From: Climacteris rufus
Lineage: Eukaryota; Chordata; Aves; Passeriformes; Climacteridae
Direction of reading: 5' to 3'
DNA: 64,000 nt
Assembly (NCBI GenBank): GCA_013398175.1
Contig: VZRZ01002185.1
Span: 994,153-1,058,152 of the forward strand
How positions within the stretch are numbered: position 1 is the stretch's first letter; the number at the start of each line of letters is the position of its first letter. Shown piece by piece: positions 13,701 through 26,375 of this stretch. The translations under genes were made by a program, and so were the position numbers. The notes beneath the pieces are model-generated. The model saw only the letters and a list, made by a program, of their open reading frames with translations, was not told the DNA's origin and did no database searches.

Positions 13701-16465
13701 ATCTCATCTGTGGAAAAGCGTGAATTAACTACAAATAATTGTTACTGTAATAAGTTAAAATGCATAACTGATCCTAGCATAACATTCTAACACCAGAAAA
13801 TACAGCTAGGGGCCCACAAATTGGAAATCTAGACAAACTATAAATATAAAATACTTTTAATTCAAAATCCAGTTCATTAAATGAAAATTCCAAGAACATT
13901 TACCAGAAGTTTTCAGGAAAATCCCATTCTTATTACTACTATAGCAAATCAGTTCTAATTCCTACAAATCTCTATTTGACTGTTTCTATACCATGTTACC
14001 CTTCCCTGGTCCTCACATGATTAAGACCCCTGAAAACCCTCATTAATATTTTACCAGAGTAACTCCAACTAACTAGAATATCTGCATGTGTTGCAGTGTC
14101 TTTTAAAGACAGATTTTTCCAGTTAAATAATATGGACATCAATAAAATAAGAGAGTTCCCAAAATATTTAGCAGTGGTTGTTTTTAAGACCCATCTGAAT
14201 TTCATGGACAGGTTTTATCATGTGTGATTTCCATTCCATTTTCTTCATCTCTGTTACAGCATAAAATTTCATCAAGTGTAAATGTCAGATCTTTTCTTTA
14301 TTATTTGCTAATGTCATAAAAAGCTGAATTGTTTGCTTTGTTAAAGGGCTTACTGAGCATTGACTTTTCTTTATTTGTATTTTAGTACCAAAAATGTTTT
14401 AAAAAATAAAATAATAATAAAAAAAATCCCATCTGAAATGGAATTTAAATAACAGAGCAAGGTTTGCCATTATCATAAGTGTATAAAGTGCTTTGTGAGT
14501 AATAAAATGGATTATGGATTCTGGATAATTCAAACTGAAATGTTATGTTCAGTATCAAGATTAGATTACATTAATGTAGTTCATTTTAAATGGTTTAAAG
14601 GCCATCAGATGCATGTGAAAAGAATCTGTATCATAACTTAGAATAAATAGACTGAGACATTTGTTTATAATGTCAGTGCTAAACAAATCTATTACTACAT
14701 TTCTGCATGTAACATTATGTTACCACTGTTATTAAACAGGCAGAGCATGAAGATAAATTATAGCTTTAATTATAAACATTACCTTTGCATACTTGTTAAT
14801 TTAAAATGAAACTATGTTCAATAACCTCAGATTATTTATATTTTCTAATATTTTAATTAACTTTGGTTTATTTATAAAACTTCTTTGCTGCTGTTGGTCA
14901 TACATAGCCACTTAACTTGTGTAATCTAATTTATCATACTACATATTATCCAGGAAATCATACAATAGTGTTATGGTTAGTCTTGCCATAAGATACATGG
15001 GAAAAAAAAAGAGTTAATGACTGACAGGAACCCCCATGTAAGCTCACTCTTAGATATAAACTCCAGCCATGAGGTTGTTTTTGTTTTTTTTTTCAAATTG
15101 CACCCATCTAACCAAGATGCAAAGAAAACTCTGCTTATCCTGAAATGATTCTATTTGACATTATGCCCTTGATTCAACATTTCTAGCATTCATTCTTAAA
15201 GTGATCTGGGGAGGAAAAAAAAAGTCTTTGAAGGACTCTATGTTTATTATAGCTCAATAATGAGCAGATAATGGGCAAAAAGGAGGAATTAAGGTCATAA
15301 TGCAGCCTGAAAATTTTCTTTGCCTGGTTGAAGTATTTCAGAGGAAGAGAAACTGCTGAAGTTTCAAATCCCTGGATGAGTTTCAAATCCTTCCAACTTC
15401 CAGCTAGAAAATAGGAAAACAAGCTTAACAGTGAAGTTCTTATTGCTGCTTTACAATTAATGTCTTTAAAACCCCCAGTCAGCCAAGCTTAGCTATAGTC
15501 AAAGCAGGACTCAGCTGATTTCCCTAGTGACTCTGTGGGGCCCACCCACGAATACCCCATGGCAGGAGGGGTGGCCAGGGTGGGCTTTGCCTGCCTCTCA
15601 TCCTGCTGACCTGATTAAGGCTGTTACACAGCATTTCTCTTCGGATAGAGGTCTATGTATGGCTGGTGAAGTGCTAAGACAAAAAGACATTCCCATATAA
15701 ATTCTTTTAAAAGTCATGTTAAATTCTGCTATTAAATATTGGCTTATGCTTATATGGGTTCCCTTTGTCCCACAAATCTGGGAGAAAATTTGGTCAATGT
15801 TGACTTTAGTTAAAGTATTTTTTTTTAATCTTCAGAATTTATCATAATTTATATAATTAAATTTTTATAAAATAAATTTTCATGCAAAATGCATTAGCTG
15901 TCTTTAACATAAAAAATTATTTGAACCAGAAAGGTCTTTAAATTAAAGTAAATAACATAAATATTTTTATTATATTCCTGTCTCAAAAGATTGAGTTGCC
16001 TTAGTAACCGTGAACCAGAGACACTAAAGGGAAGTAGCTAAAGAGGCCTTAGGAATGAAACACTAACACACTTTTAATATTAAATAGAAAGCTTAAATTA
16101 AGTTTTATAAAGGCTTTACACTCTGTGAGCCTTACCTTTCATATGCTACAGCATCACATATTCTGAAAAAATGGCAAGCTCAATATACCCCATTTTCTAC
16201 ATGTTACCCCATTTGGACCCAATTCTGCAAAATTTTACTGCAAAAGTGCTGAAGATGACTTGAATCAGCATTAATTGTATTGGGATTTAGCCAGCATTTA
16301 AAGAGATGCTACGGGTGTCCTTCCCATCACAACCAGGTGCACATTATTAGCAGAACAGTGGGGTTTAGGACTCTGCTCAAGACCTATCACATCTGAAAAG
16401 AAATAAATAGGAGAAAATCCAGATCACTTCATCCCTTTTAATACTGGAGTAGCAGGACAAAATTG
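4786..16465. other. Intergenic desert, no gene seen
   Basis: AT-rich, almost free of recognisable repeats. It includes a homeodomain-type ATTA cluster at 7276-7318, the T/G-rich tract at 11835-11940, a GATA-type palindrome at 13431-13445 and several short poly-A/T runs. Open frames up to 106 codons resemble nothing known. Confidence 0.8.
11835..11940 (+). repeat. T/G-rich low-complexity tract (TTTTG units)
   Basis: Repeated ttttg and poly-T with scattered G. Similar shorter tracts occur at 40708-40747 and 47291-47343. Confidence 0.85.
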
Positions 16466-16500
16466 NNNNNNNNNNNNNNNNNNNNNNNNNNNNNNNNNNN
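16466..16500. other. Assembly gap (35 N)
   Basis: A run of 35 N followed immediately by a purine-rich G/A stretch (16501-16519) that could be the edge of an unresolved GGAA-type simple repeat. Confidence 0.99.
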
Positions 16501-19500
16501 GGAAGGAAGGGAGGAGGGCTTTAATTACTTCTAAGGAGGAAAAAAGGAGTTGGACTTTGTGAATGCTTCCCCAAAATTTCAGTTCCCCAGCCATAATGTA
16601 GATAATTGGTCATAAGGCCAAGATTCTCCTGTTGCTCTAAGAAATTAACTTTTTTTTCTTTTTACTGTGACCCCAAAAAAGGGGATTATGCTTTTTTAAT
16701 TGGTGTCTTAATCACATATAAATGAGGCCAAATGTTGTCATTTTTCTACTTTCTGCACCCAAAGCCAAAATTATACTTCAGTCTTTATCTAGGACCATCT
16801 AAACTGTGTCCTTAAAAAATGTATACCATACTGAGTTACAGTCCTAGCAACGACAAAAAATAACCTCATTAATTATAAACCACTCCTTTTCCAAAAGCAT
16901 ATCACTAATCCAATCTAAGAGCAGTTGAAACTTTTTAGTGAGATCACATGTTAATTTCTGATAATCATCACTAAAACTGTCTAATTATTCCAATTCATTA
17001 TGATGACTGAAACCTCCTTTGTCAGCTCTTTTGACCTCTATAGTTTTATTATTCTTTAAATCATTTATAGCATGTCTCTTGCCATAGCTGAAATTGTAAT
17101 TAACCTTAGCAATATCATCAAACATTTTATTAAGTTCTTCATCCAAAACTTTGGAAAAGGTTAAGAGTAGTAGGCAGAACTAAAAATAAAATGTCCTCAG
17201 TGGTGGACTTTTTTCAGCCAAAATTTGTTGTGAAATAATGACGTAAAATCAAGGTTATATATGAACGATGAAGTAAGAATCATCATTCTTCCTTTAGAAG
17301 AATATTGTCTTAGTTGCTGCATAAGACGATAGTATTTTTAATGGTATCCAATTAAACTCAATAAACCAATTAGCATTAACTCTCAGGGTAATTACATCTC
17401 TGGGCTTGACAAAGATCATACTTCAACCAACATGCTAGCAGAGCTTAGAGACTGAATAAATGTGTGGTTTACCTCACAAGGTCATCTCCCTGGTGTTATT
17501 ATCCCTGACAAAGGAGTCAGCACTGCAAGAGCAGAGCAAGATGGCAAATGTGCACACTTGTCTGATCAGGCTCTTGCCCAATTTTCTTGATAGGCAAGAA
17601 ATATCTCCTGGCAAAGCTTAGCAAAACTCTGCACCATTCCAGCCCTTCTTAACAAAAATGGAGGAGAAAAGCAATCTAGCCATGCAGAAATTAAAATAGG
17701 AAGTGCCAAGATAATGCAATTTTCATTTGTATATGCTGGAAAGGCTGGCAGAGCAGAAACAAAAGCCATCCATGCATGGTGTACCTGGGGAGAGGCTGCA
17801 ACTGTGAGACTCTTGTATCTACCTTAGAAATAGTGAGTTATGCAAGTCTTGGGCTGTATTTCCCAGCAATTGTATTCCTGTGCAAATAACTTACAGAAGA
17901 GAAAAATACCAAATAAAAATCTTTTGTGTTGATTCAAAAACAAATTCTGCCAAGTTTATGGCACCATCTTAAAACACCTCAGAAAATGTCTGAAGATTGA
18001 ACAATGACCATTTTCACTGAGTCTAGTTCCAATTTCAAACACACACATTTACTTTAGATTTTATTTAGGTTAGATTTTGCAGAATCACTCTCCTGTTAAT
18101 TAGATATGCAAAATATTATTAGGAAAAGACAAGGAAAAAGAATGACCTTATTTTGATCCATTTTTTGGGTGCATGGAAACTTTGCAAGAATGATTTACTA
18201 CACAGCATTATAACACTTCCTGCTGGTGTTAACAGATGTCTTAAAATGCAAAATTGAAAAAGGTGATAGACATTTATTACTGCAATGTATACAATAAATT
18301 TATTTCTGATTTGAAACGGAATTGATCCCAGATTTACTTGCATTTTCTTAACTACTTCACCTTTCGCTAATACCCTCATGTGTTCACATCAAGAAACCTT
18401 AGGAAAAGCATTTGAGAAAAGATAATACTAAATCTGCTGTGGCACATTTAATATTATGCCAGATTTGACAGTTGGAAAAAAATTCTATTTCCAGCATAAT
18501 TTTTTCCACTGACTCTTAACCACAGGACTTGATTTTAAATGATTTTAAAAGTGATACTTGAACTTCTGTGGTGAGTGCTTCATATCTGGGGAAACAGAGA
18601 AGAGATGAAGCAGTGCTTGTGCTTCTGAGGCCCCAAACATCCAGGGCTAAGTCCTGCTCCCAAATGCATCAAGCACTGATTTCAAAGGCTGTTGCCTTGC
18701 CTGACTCCAGTGAGAGCCTCCCCAGCAGCACAGCTTCCCGAAGAGGAAAGGGGAGAATCACTGCACCTTACTGCCTTCCATCAGATCTCCTGCTGCTTCC
18801 TGTGGCAGCAGCTGGTACATATAAATATCAGAAGATGCGGAGGGCCTTTGTGTGTAGGTGGGGTGACCTGCAGGACTTGCTCAAACCAGACTGTCCGGAG
18901 GCTTGGGGTTTGCACCCAGCACATGGGAGCCACATTTGTGTGGCTGAGACTCCAGCAGACTTCTTTTTCAATTTCACAGCACATATCAGAGCTGTTGTTC
19001 CATGGATGTTGTGTATATAATCTTACTAACACACCAATTTAATCAGGTCTGCCACAGTACCTTAGCTATCATTTAATTGACTGTGATTTATATCTTGCAT
19101 ATTTAATAGCTATATGATTTACCCACTTTACCAAAAAAAGACAAATATCAACTAATGTTATACTGTGAACTGAAATTAAATATGATGGGTTTATTTCTCT
19201 GGACTTTTTATTGTACTAAATGAAGCTCACAAGTTGAATATATAGAGGGAAAAAAAACTGTTCCTAATTATACCTTTCTAGTTTCTAACAAGAAAATCAA
19301 AGCATCATTGCTGATACAGCTAGAAAGATCTCATTATGTCCCACTCATCTTTAGCACCAGATCTTTTTCTAGTAGCAGGTGATCCTTTATCTCCCCCTTT
19401 TTCCTCCAGGTTAACTGTGTTCAACATTTGTCCAAAAGACTGCAACACATCTCATGACATTTCATAAGCTTTATAAATTCCATTTTTCCGTTTTACTTGT

Positions 19501-21344
19501 TTCCTCTGGTAGTTTTAAATCAGTTTATCTCTCCCACAGAGCAGAGGTCCTGACCTGACACGGACCTTTGACCGCTGCAGTGCTAACACAAGAGCTCACT
19601 TATCAGATCCGAGTGCCTTGGAAACCCAAAGACAGCTGGCACTTACTGAGAATGGGAGCTTAGTAAAATTAATGATGTTGTACTGAAATGCAAAAGGTAA
19701 ATATTTTGATATATTAGAAGAGCATATATTCCCATAAACCCCATCCATATGGACACTGTACGTGAATGGAGGCAGAGCCGGAAAGGGAGAAGCAATATTC
19801 AGTGTCAAAAATTGTCTGCTTCCTCTCCAAAACAATTTTGATTTTTCTCTCCCTCATTTCTATTTTCTGTAATGGAGCTTTAAAGTAAAAGGAAAGTCAT
19901 ACTGCTCCTCCTTGGACTGGGAAAATTATTGAAAGACAAAGATATGTGGAAGGTACTATGACCTCTTCTGCACAGTCCATGAAGGGGCAGTCAAGTGAAA
20001 TTTTTAACTCCATTTGTCATCAAACTTACGAAAAACACTTGAATTAAGCAAAATATTCTGAGAATAATATATTTTAAATGAAACTTTGATACCAAATGCT
20101 AAGCAGATGCAGAAGTTATTTAGCTAGCACATCAATTTGTTCATTTTTCAATAAAATTAGTTAGGAAATAGCTGCATTTTTTGGATAGAAAAAGAACCTT
20201 CAGGAATTTAGAATTTATTTAAGTTCTCATAAAAGCTAGAAATACAAAGCATGAATGATGCTTTCTTCAGAAATTCCCTCAATTTCCACCACTGGAGAAA
20301 AAAAAACCAACTGGAATATCCATGGGAAAATTTTGGGTTTAATTACAGCTCTATAGAAGCTCAAGTTTACTATTGCTACCACAGTGTTCATGTTTGCAAA
20401 ATGTTTTCTGGATATCTGAAGGAAATTCCTGGATAATTCTGTAATCTTGAGAAATTTAAGAGGGAATATTCACCACCTGCAAAACTAGATCATGCTCAGG
20501 AAATATATCTGGAATGAAAAATGTTATTCATTTGTAGTTTGATGGAGTTAAGGAATCAGTCATAATGCATGAGCTGGATTTGAAATTTTATATTCCTGCC
20601 TTCCTCCACCATATATAGGGCTGTGCTGGGGCCAAGACGAGGAAACACCTTTTCAGTTCTGAATTTAGAGATGGAAAAGTGTAGTTATAGTCTGACAATG
20701 CACAGCCTCACCCCAGCAGGGATGCACTGAAAACCGGAATATCCATGATTCAGCAGAAAAGGAACGTTGCATGTAAGTGTCAGATTTCTCTTCATATTCC
20801 TGGACTTCCTCACATATATGAAGTGGGACACAACTACCTGGATGGCCAGTAAGCTGTTCTGTAAAAGTTGTGAGATAGCTGTAGCTGATGTTTCCAACCA
20901 GGTTTCATAATTGTGAGCAGGGGCCACTGAATCTCACCGATAATCTATCCAACCAGTCTACATTTGTACCAGCAGATACATTGTGAATATTAAAGAATGA
21001 ACAGATTAATATACTCCTTGTTAATAATTTCTGCTATTTCAATATCCTTATAATATCCTGCTGAGAAGAAGTACCTGAGCTGAGTTTGAATTCCACTCAG
21101 TTCAAGAAGAAAAATTACCTTGCACTGATTAGCAGAAAGAAATGAGACAGAGGGAGCACCGAGTGGAGATCAGCAGTAGTCCTCAGAAGTTTGTGGGAGA
21201 TATTGGTACAGAGGAACCACGTGTGATGGTCACAGTAGGGAGCACTGGGCAGCCCACGAGGAGTGGAAAATGCAATGGCTCTCCCTGCTGAGGTTTTTGA
21301 GGACAAATTCAAAAAATCTGTAAAACACCTCCACCCTTAACATA
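16501..21344. other. Intergenic desert, no gene seen
   Basis: Contains the longest plus-strand open frame of the flank (18568-19020, 150 codons), which overlaps other open frames in two further frames and has no domain, so it is judged chance. No repeat recognised. Confidence 0.75.
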
Positions 21345-21412
21345 GTGGGTCTACCCTTGGGAACCGAAGCAGGTGACCATTTGAGGAGTCCTTCCAACAT
21401 AAACTTTAAATA
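21345..21412 (+). mobile_element. Short CR1 3'-end fragment
   Basis: The plus strand shows aggtgaccatttgaggagtc followed by cttccaacataaac, which matches the CR1 3' region just upstream of the terminal octamers. The octamers are absent or decayed. Short and diverged, so family assignment and limits are uncertain. Confidence 0.55.
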
Positions 21413-24400
21413 TTTTTTTTATTTTAAATCTTTATATTCATTTCCTACCTGTTGCATTAGGACTGGGGTCTGTTTGCAGGATTCATAAGCACCATGATGT
21501 CAACTCTGTGTCTAATACATACCCATATTCACATTCTAAGATTTTCACTCATCATGCAGATGGAGCATATCCTACCATAGGTTACTCTAACTGAAAATGC
21601 AACCTTCACTCTCATGAAAACTCCAAGCAACGTCAATGAGACAAGGTTTATGAGTAGGACTATGCAAACAGGTTCTTTTTTGTGAAATCTTTATTATTCT
21701 AGTGCAAACCATTTTGGCATACAGTAAAAGTGGTGCTATTCACATGTTAACAGGAATATTAATGTTACTGGTGTGGTTGTTAAGATTCCAAAGGTTTCAA
21801 TATTTTTTCAACAATAGATTTTTTTTTTCCACCAAAGTGGTGCAATTCAACACAATCACTTTCCATTTACAAACAAGTTGTGCATGTACTTTAGCAAGAA
21901 ATTTCCCTTTTCTCTAGCACAGAAAAAAATCAGAGTCTGATGTTAATAGGTAGACCCCTGGCTTTATTAAATATAATGGCAGTCTTGCCATGGGCTTCAG
22001 TAAAAATAAACAATTAGGCGTTCAGTTCAGTGCTTACATGTCCATTTTAATTTTCCTTCTTGCTAATAATGTGTGCTCTAGCTTGGTCAATGAAGTTCAT
22101 ATTCTTTTACAAATACTTCTTTAGCACTAACCTGTAGAAATGGACTAATCACAGTTTAGAACATAAATTATGAGAGCATAAATGAGAAAGCATCTCTTTT
22201 TTCCCCTCGCTCATTCCATCTTCAAGTTTGACTTTGATTGGAGTGGGATTGCCAGTAGAGTTGGACAGTTTACAAGCTGTCCCCAAAATCCTGAATGATG
22301 TGTCTCTTGCTGAGCCTATGCCCCACAGGATCCGCCAAGCAGACATCACACTAATCCAGTATTGAACTATTCAAGCATGTGGGAGTTCGAGCTGTCAAGA
22401 ACTGTAAGAATCATGTGCAAGAAATTCAGCTTTTACTCTCTTTTTCTTGCCCATTTCATATATGTAACTACATTTATCAATATGTTATGTGTTCATCTCT
22501 CCACTCACCTGTTTTGATTTCTTGCTTTGAAGAAGCCACTATAATCAATCTAAACCAATCTAAACAATCCAATGAGTCTCATATGTTCACTTCAGAAACA
22601 GCTTCTATGAAGAAAAGGCTTTTACAAGTCACAAGATGAATGCAGGGGTAGGCAGCTGAAATGGGACAACTCTCAAAGTGGCCACAGGCTTCCACAGAAC
22701 CCTGAACAACAACTGAGCTTATTTTTCCCTGTATCTGCAACCATTCTTAATATGACTTCAGAAAACAGGGGATAGTTTGGCAGTCAAGAATTTATGCAGA
22801 CCATTAACATCCCAGTTATACAGGGTTTGGCTTGGCTTCAGGGGTACTGCACAAAATTCAGAGTGACTCCTCAGAAATGCCATGACACAGATTTACTCCT
22901 GGGTTATGCAGTGTCATTGACCCAGCACCTCTAAGAAGGCCTTCAAGAAGGAAGAAAAAACCTTAAGCTTTTGGCTATGCTCAGTGTGAAGATGCACTGT
23001 TATATACCACCCAAAAAAAAGGTTAAGAGAAGCAGATCAAGGAGGCAGACACTCCTTAGAGTTATGTGACTTCACAAATGGAAAAAATCCCAGCTTGAGC
23101 TGTCTGTAACAAAGTGGGCAATATCTATTTCAAGAAAATGTTTTTATCATTTATTATGTCATAAGCAAAAGAGTAAAATAAACTGTTTATTATCATGTAT
23201 AAAATGCTTTTGACCAGCCAACTGAAAAACTAATTTCATTTTCTCATTACACTGCCTCAGGCATCCTTTAACGTCAATTTTTATTACAGACAAAGAAGGG
23301 AAATTAAAATGATCAGTTACAGTGGAAGAAAAAACATTTGTTTCAGATTTTTAAAAAGTAAGACTAATAAGCACCGAACCTGCTAATCATTCTTGGTAAT
23401 TACCATTAATTTTGCAAGAAATGGAAGAGCAGTCTTAGGGATCTGTATTTTAATGCCACAGAAGGAACTCTCCTGTGTGGAAGCATTAAGGTTTCCAAGA
23501 AAATTTGAAACAGTAAAACCAGGAATCTCTGCAGAGACTGCTAGGTCTCATTGCACTGAAATAGGAAAGTTAGTTATAGAGATTCTCCCTAAAGGAGAAT
23601 TAGTGGCATTTTTCGTGCTTCTAGGTGGAATTTATTGTTTTCCTTTGGGTGCGATTAAAGCAGCTTCACCAGAATAGGCAAATGACTTCACATCTTTTCT
23701 ACTTCCAAAGTGCATCAGATTGCAACACTGTTATGGACTTACCAAACATAACAACCACATGCCCACAAGGGGGGTCACTCAAAGCCCCTCCTCTGCCCCC
23801 TCCCCAGGTGGGTCATCTCAGTACTTTTCCTCCACAAAGGGGTCACATTAGAGCAATCCCAGACTGAAAGTGGGACCCACAGGGATCCCTGAAAGTGACA
23901 TGGGGGAAAATAAATAAATAAATACACAAATGCTAGTATCTCAGTAACTCCTTTTGTGCTGTGACTTTTCACAAGGTTTAAAGGCCTTCTGAAGATACAC
24001 GGCCAGGAAACTGATAAGCAGCAAGACTGAAACAGCTGATAAAAGTATTTATCATTTTGTGATTTTTTTTCATTTAATTACTTTCTTTTTCCTTGAATGT
24101 TTCAAATAGTGCTACTAAGCTTATCACCATGCAGAGCCTATAGCAAAACACTGAATCATCTGATGCTTGCAAGACCTTCCATGTGCTTCAGCTGCTGTGG
24201 AACTGGCAGCAGGGAGGACCTTAACGGGTGTAACATCAACTGCACAATAATACCCAAAGTGATGTGCTTCTTGCAAGGAGCTTCTGCCATAAACTCCACC
24301 AAAGCAGCATGTTCCAAGAAGACAATAACTCAGTAGGACATTTCGTAAGAAAAGAGAATGTCACATCTTTTTGTGTAACAATTTCATAGGCATTTCCAAG

Positions 24401-26113
24401 CCAATCCCCAAGCTACTCACAGATGTAGGAATTCAGGCTATTAATTTTCCTGAGACAGCTTTAGGAGCCATCCTGCTTCCTTTCCTTCCTTCTTTTTTTC
24501 CCCTTTCCTTTTCCACAATTTTCTTCCATTTGGCCAAAATCCTGAACTTCATCAGGAGTGATGAGTTCCAAATGATGACAGAATACTACCTTAAATAACC
24601 ATCCCTGCCTTCCATGGAAAAGAGTCCAGGGAATTATATTTATAACTATATATGAAGTTTTTATTCACCTACACATTAAACAAGCATCTTAAGACAGTGG
24701 AGCTGGCAATGGATGGAGGAACAAAGGCAGAAACCTGAGATATGAATGTGGTCAGCTCAGTCACTTTCTGGAGTCAAACTACAGGGAGTTGATCCTTACC
24801 CATCTGCAAAAAAACAAATTAGTATCCTCTTCAACCCTCCTAAAATGGTAATTGTTAGGAGTCATCTACTTTGAAAGCATCCTCCAGGACAGTCCTTCAT
24901 GGGACCTGGCTAAGAACAATCACTCTGGGCAGTTCAGGTCTGATCCTCAGCTCTTGGATCTTGGTGGAATTACTCAAATTTATTCAGTAATTAGACCATT
25001 TAACACCAGTTCAGAACACAGTTTATACATGCCTGTTTGCATTGATATATGCAGTGTCACTCATGGGACAAAAATGTCCTCATTTAGATCTGAACCCTAG
25101 ACAGGTGTTTTTCTCTTTTGTTTCCTGAAATTTGTTTAAATATTTCAGGCTGGTGCTTGAATGATCACCAGTAAAAGCTGACTTACCATCTATCTCCTTT
25201 CCAAATGACATGTTGATTTAGGACTGCATGGCATATCAGTTATAATATGACTAAGCCCACCTAAATTATTCTTTCACTTAAGTCTGCATATTATCTGTAG
25301 GTGTTTCTCTGCCAGGCTAACACTTAGATTATGGCAAGTACCCTTCACTTTAAAGCTCTTCTGAATTTTAACAGGCAAAATTAATGTTATTATTAAGCTT
25401 TGAATCCTAACGTAATTCATCTTAAAAACAGGCAGCTGCAAACAGTTAGTGCACAGGGATGATGAGCAAAGCTTCTCTTATTGCACTCACAGGAACCTAC
25501 CACCAGCACTGCAATATGGTTTGCTTGGGTCTGTAAAACAATCTAGTCTTTCAGGACATAAAACTAATATAAAATTGAATCAAGGGTATAAGAGGTGCTA
25601 AAATAACAATTTCAGAAAGCAAGAACGAAAGACAGTTAAAACAGAATGCCCTCACTATACAGAGGTAAATACAGAATTGTGAGGATACCTTCTATTATCC
25701 CTGTGAATATTCTCAGGAGGATAAGGAGGCTTTATATCACAGATAATTAAATGCAGGCTCTTTACTATTATATCTGTTGTATTCAAGAGAGCAGTAGGTT
25801 ATAGGGCAATAGACTGAAATTAGATTTTAGCAGAACATGTGTCCTGACCTTTCTTTAAAGCAGATCTATTTACTTTATAATGCAGTTCATCTTGTAGGAA
25901 CTGATGTACTCATAGCCAGTGTAAAGGTTAAGACATATGTGACTCTTAAACCTTCTTGCTTCTAACTCTGACATAATTCTTTTTGTTTATATTGTGCAAA
26001 GAGATATTTTAAATAGCCAGTGTTGAGAATAATCTTTCTTTGTGGCGATGTTAATTTTGGCTATAGCAACGTTTACACATCCAGTAAATGCATTTCTAAA
26101 TTGCAAATCTAAT
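21413..26113. other. Intergenic desert, no gene seen
   Basis: No supported gene or RNA. A short stretch near 24920-24980 (gtctgatcctcagct) faintly resembles the MITE family seen at 26114-26265. Confidence 0.75.
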
Positions 26114-26265
26114 GGGCCTGATCTTCTCAGCGTAAATCAGAGCAGCCCTGCTGAAACAAATACTGAAGCCAACAAAATTGCACTGATTTATATCTAGGTA
26201 CCTAACTTGGAGCTTAAATGGATTAAAGCCAGATTTACATGATTGTAAGTGATAAGATCTTGGCC
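26114..26265. mobile_element. Probable relic of an ancient palindromic MITE
   Basis: Contains gggcctgatcttctcagcg followed by gtaaatcag (26132-26140), with the near-complementary ctgatttat at 26183-26191. It ends near agatcttggcc. The pattern recalls palindromic amniote repeats built on a GGGCCTGATC...GATTTACACC theme. Diverged, no protein, orientation undefined. Confidence 0.35.
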
Positions 26266-26285
26266 TCGTGTATTTTGATACATTA

Positions 26286-26375
26286 TGGGCCAGATTGTGA
26301 AACCCTTATGGCAGTGGCACAACTTGCATAAGAAAGTGCTCACCGATGTGGCTGTGGGCTCCACAATCTGGCTCT
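26286..26375. mobile_element. Probable palindromic MITE relic with 11-bp inverted ends
   Basis: Begins tgggccagattgtgaaaccc. The arm gccagattgtg (26289-26299) is exactly complementary to cacaatctggc (26362-26372). The GGGCCAGATT...AATCTGGC ends and the aaaccctta stretch just inside them resemble an old amniote MITE family. It lies 20 bases from the relic at 26114-26265. Confidence 0.5.

Noticed and set aside
18568..19020. 150-codon plus-strand open frame, the longest in the non-TOX3 region
   Set aside because: It overlaps open frames at 18692-19042 (plus) and 18781-19032 (minus), has no recognisable domain and no clear splice or promoter context; this length is possible by chance in 64 kb.
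26058..26072. ggctatagcaac, resembling half of an RFX X-box
   Set aside because: Only one half-site is good; too weak to report as a regulatory site.
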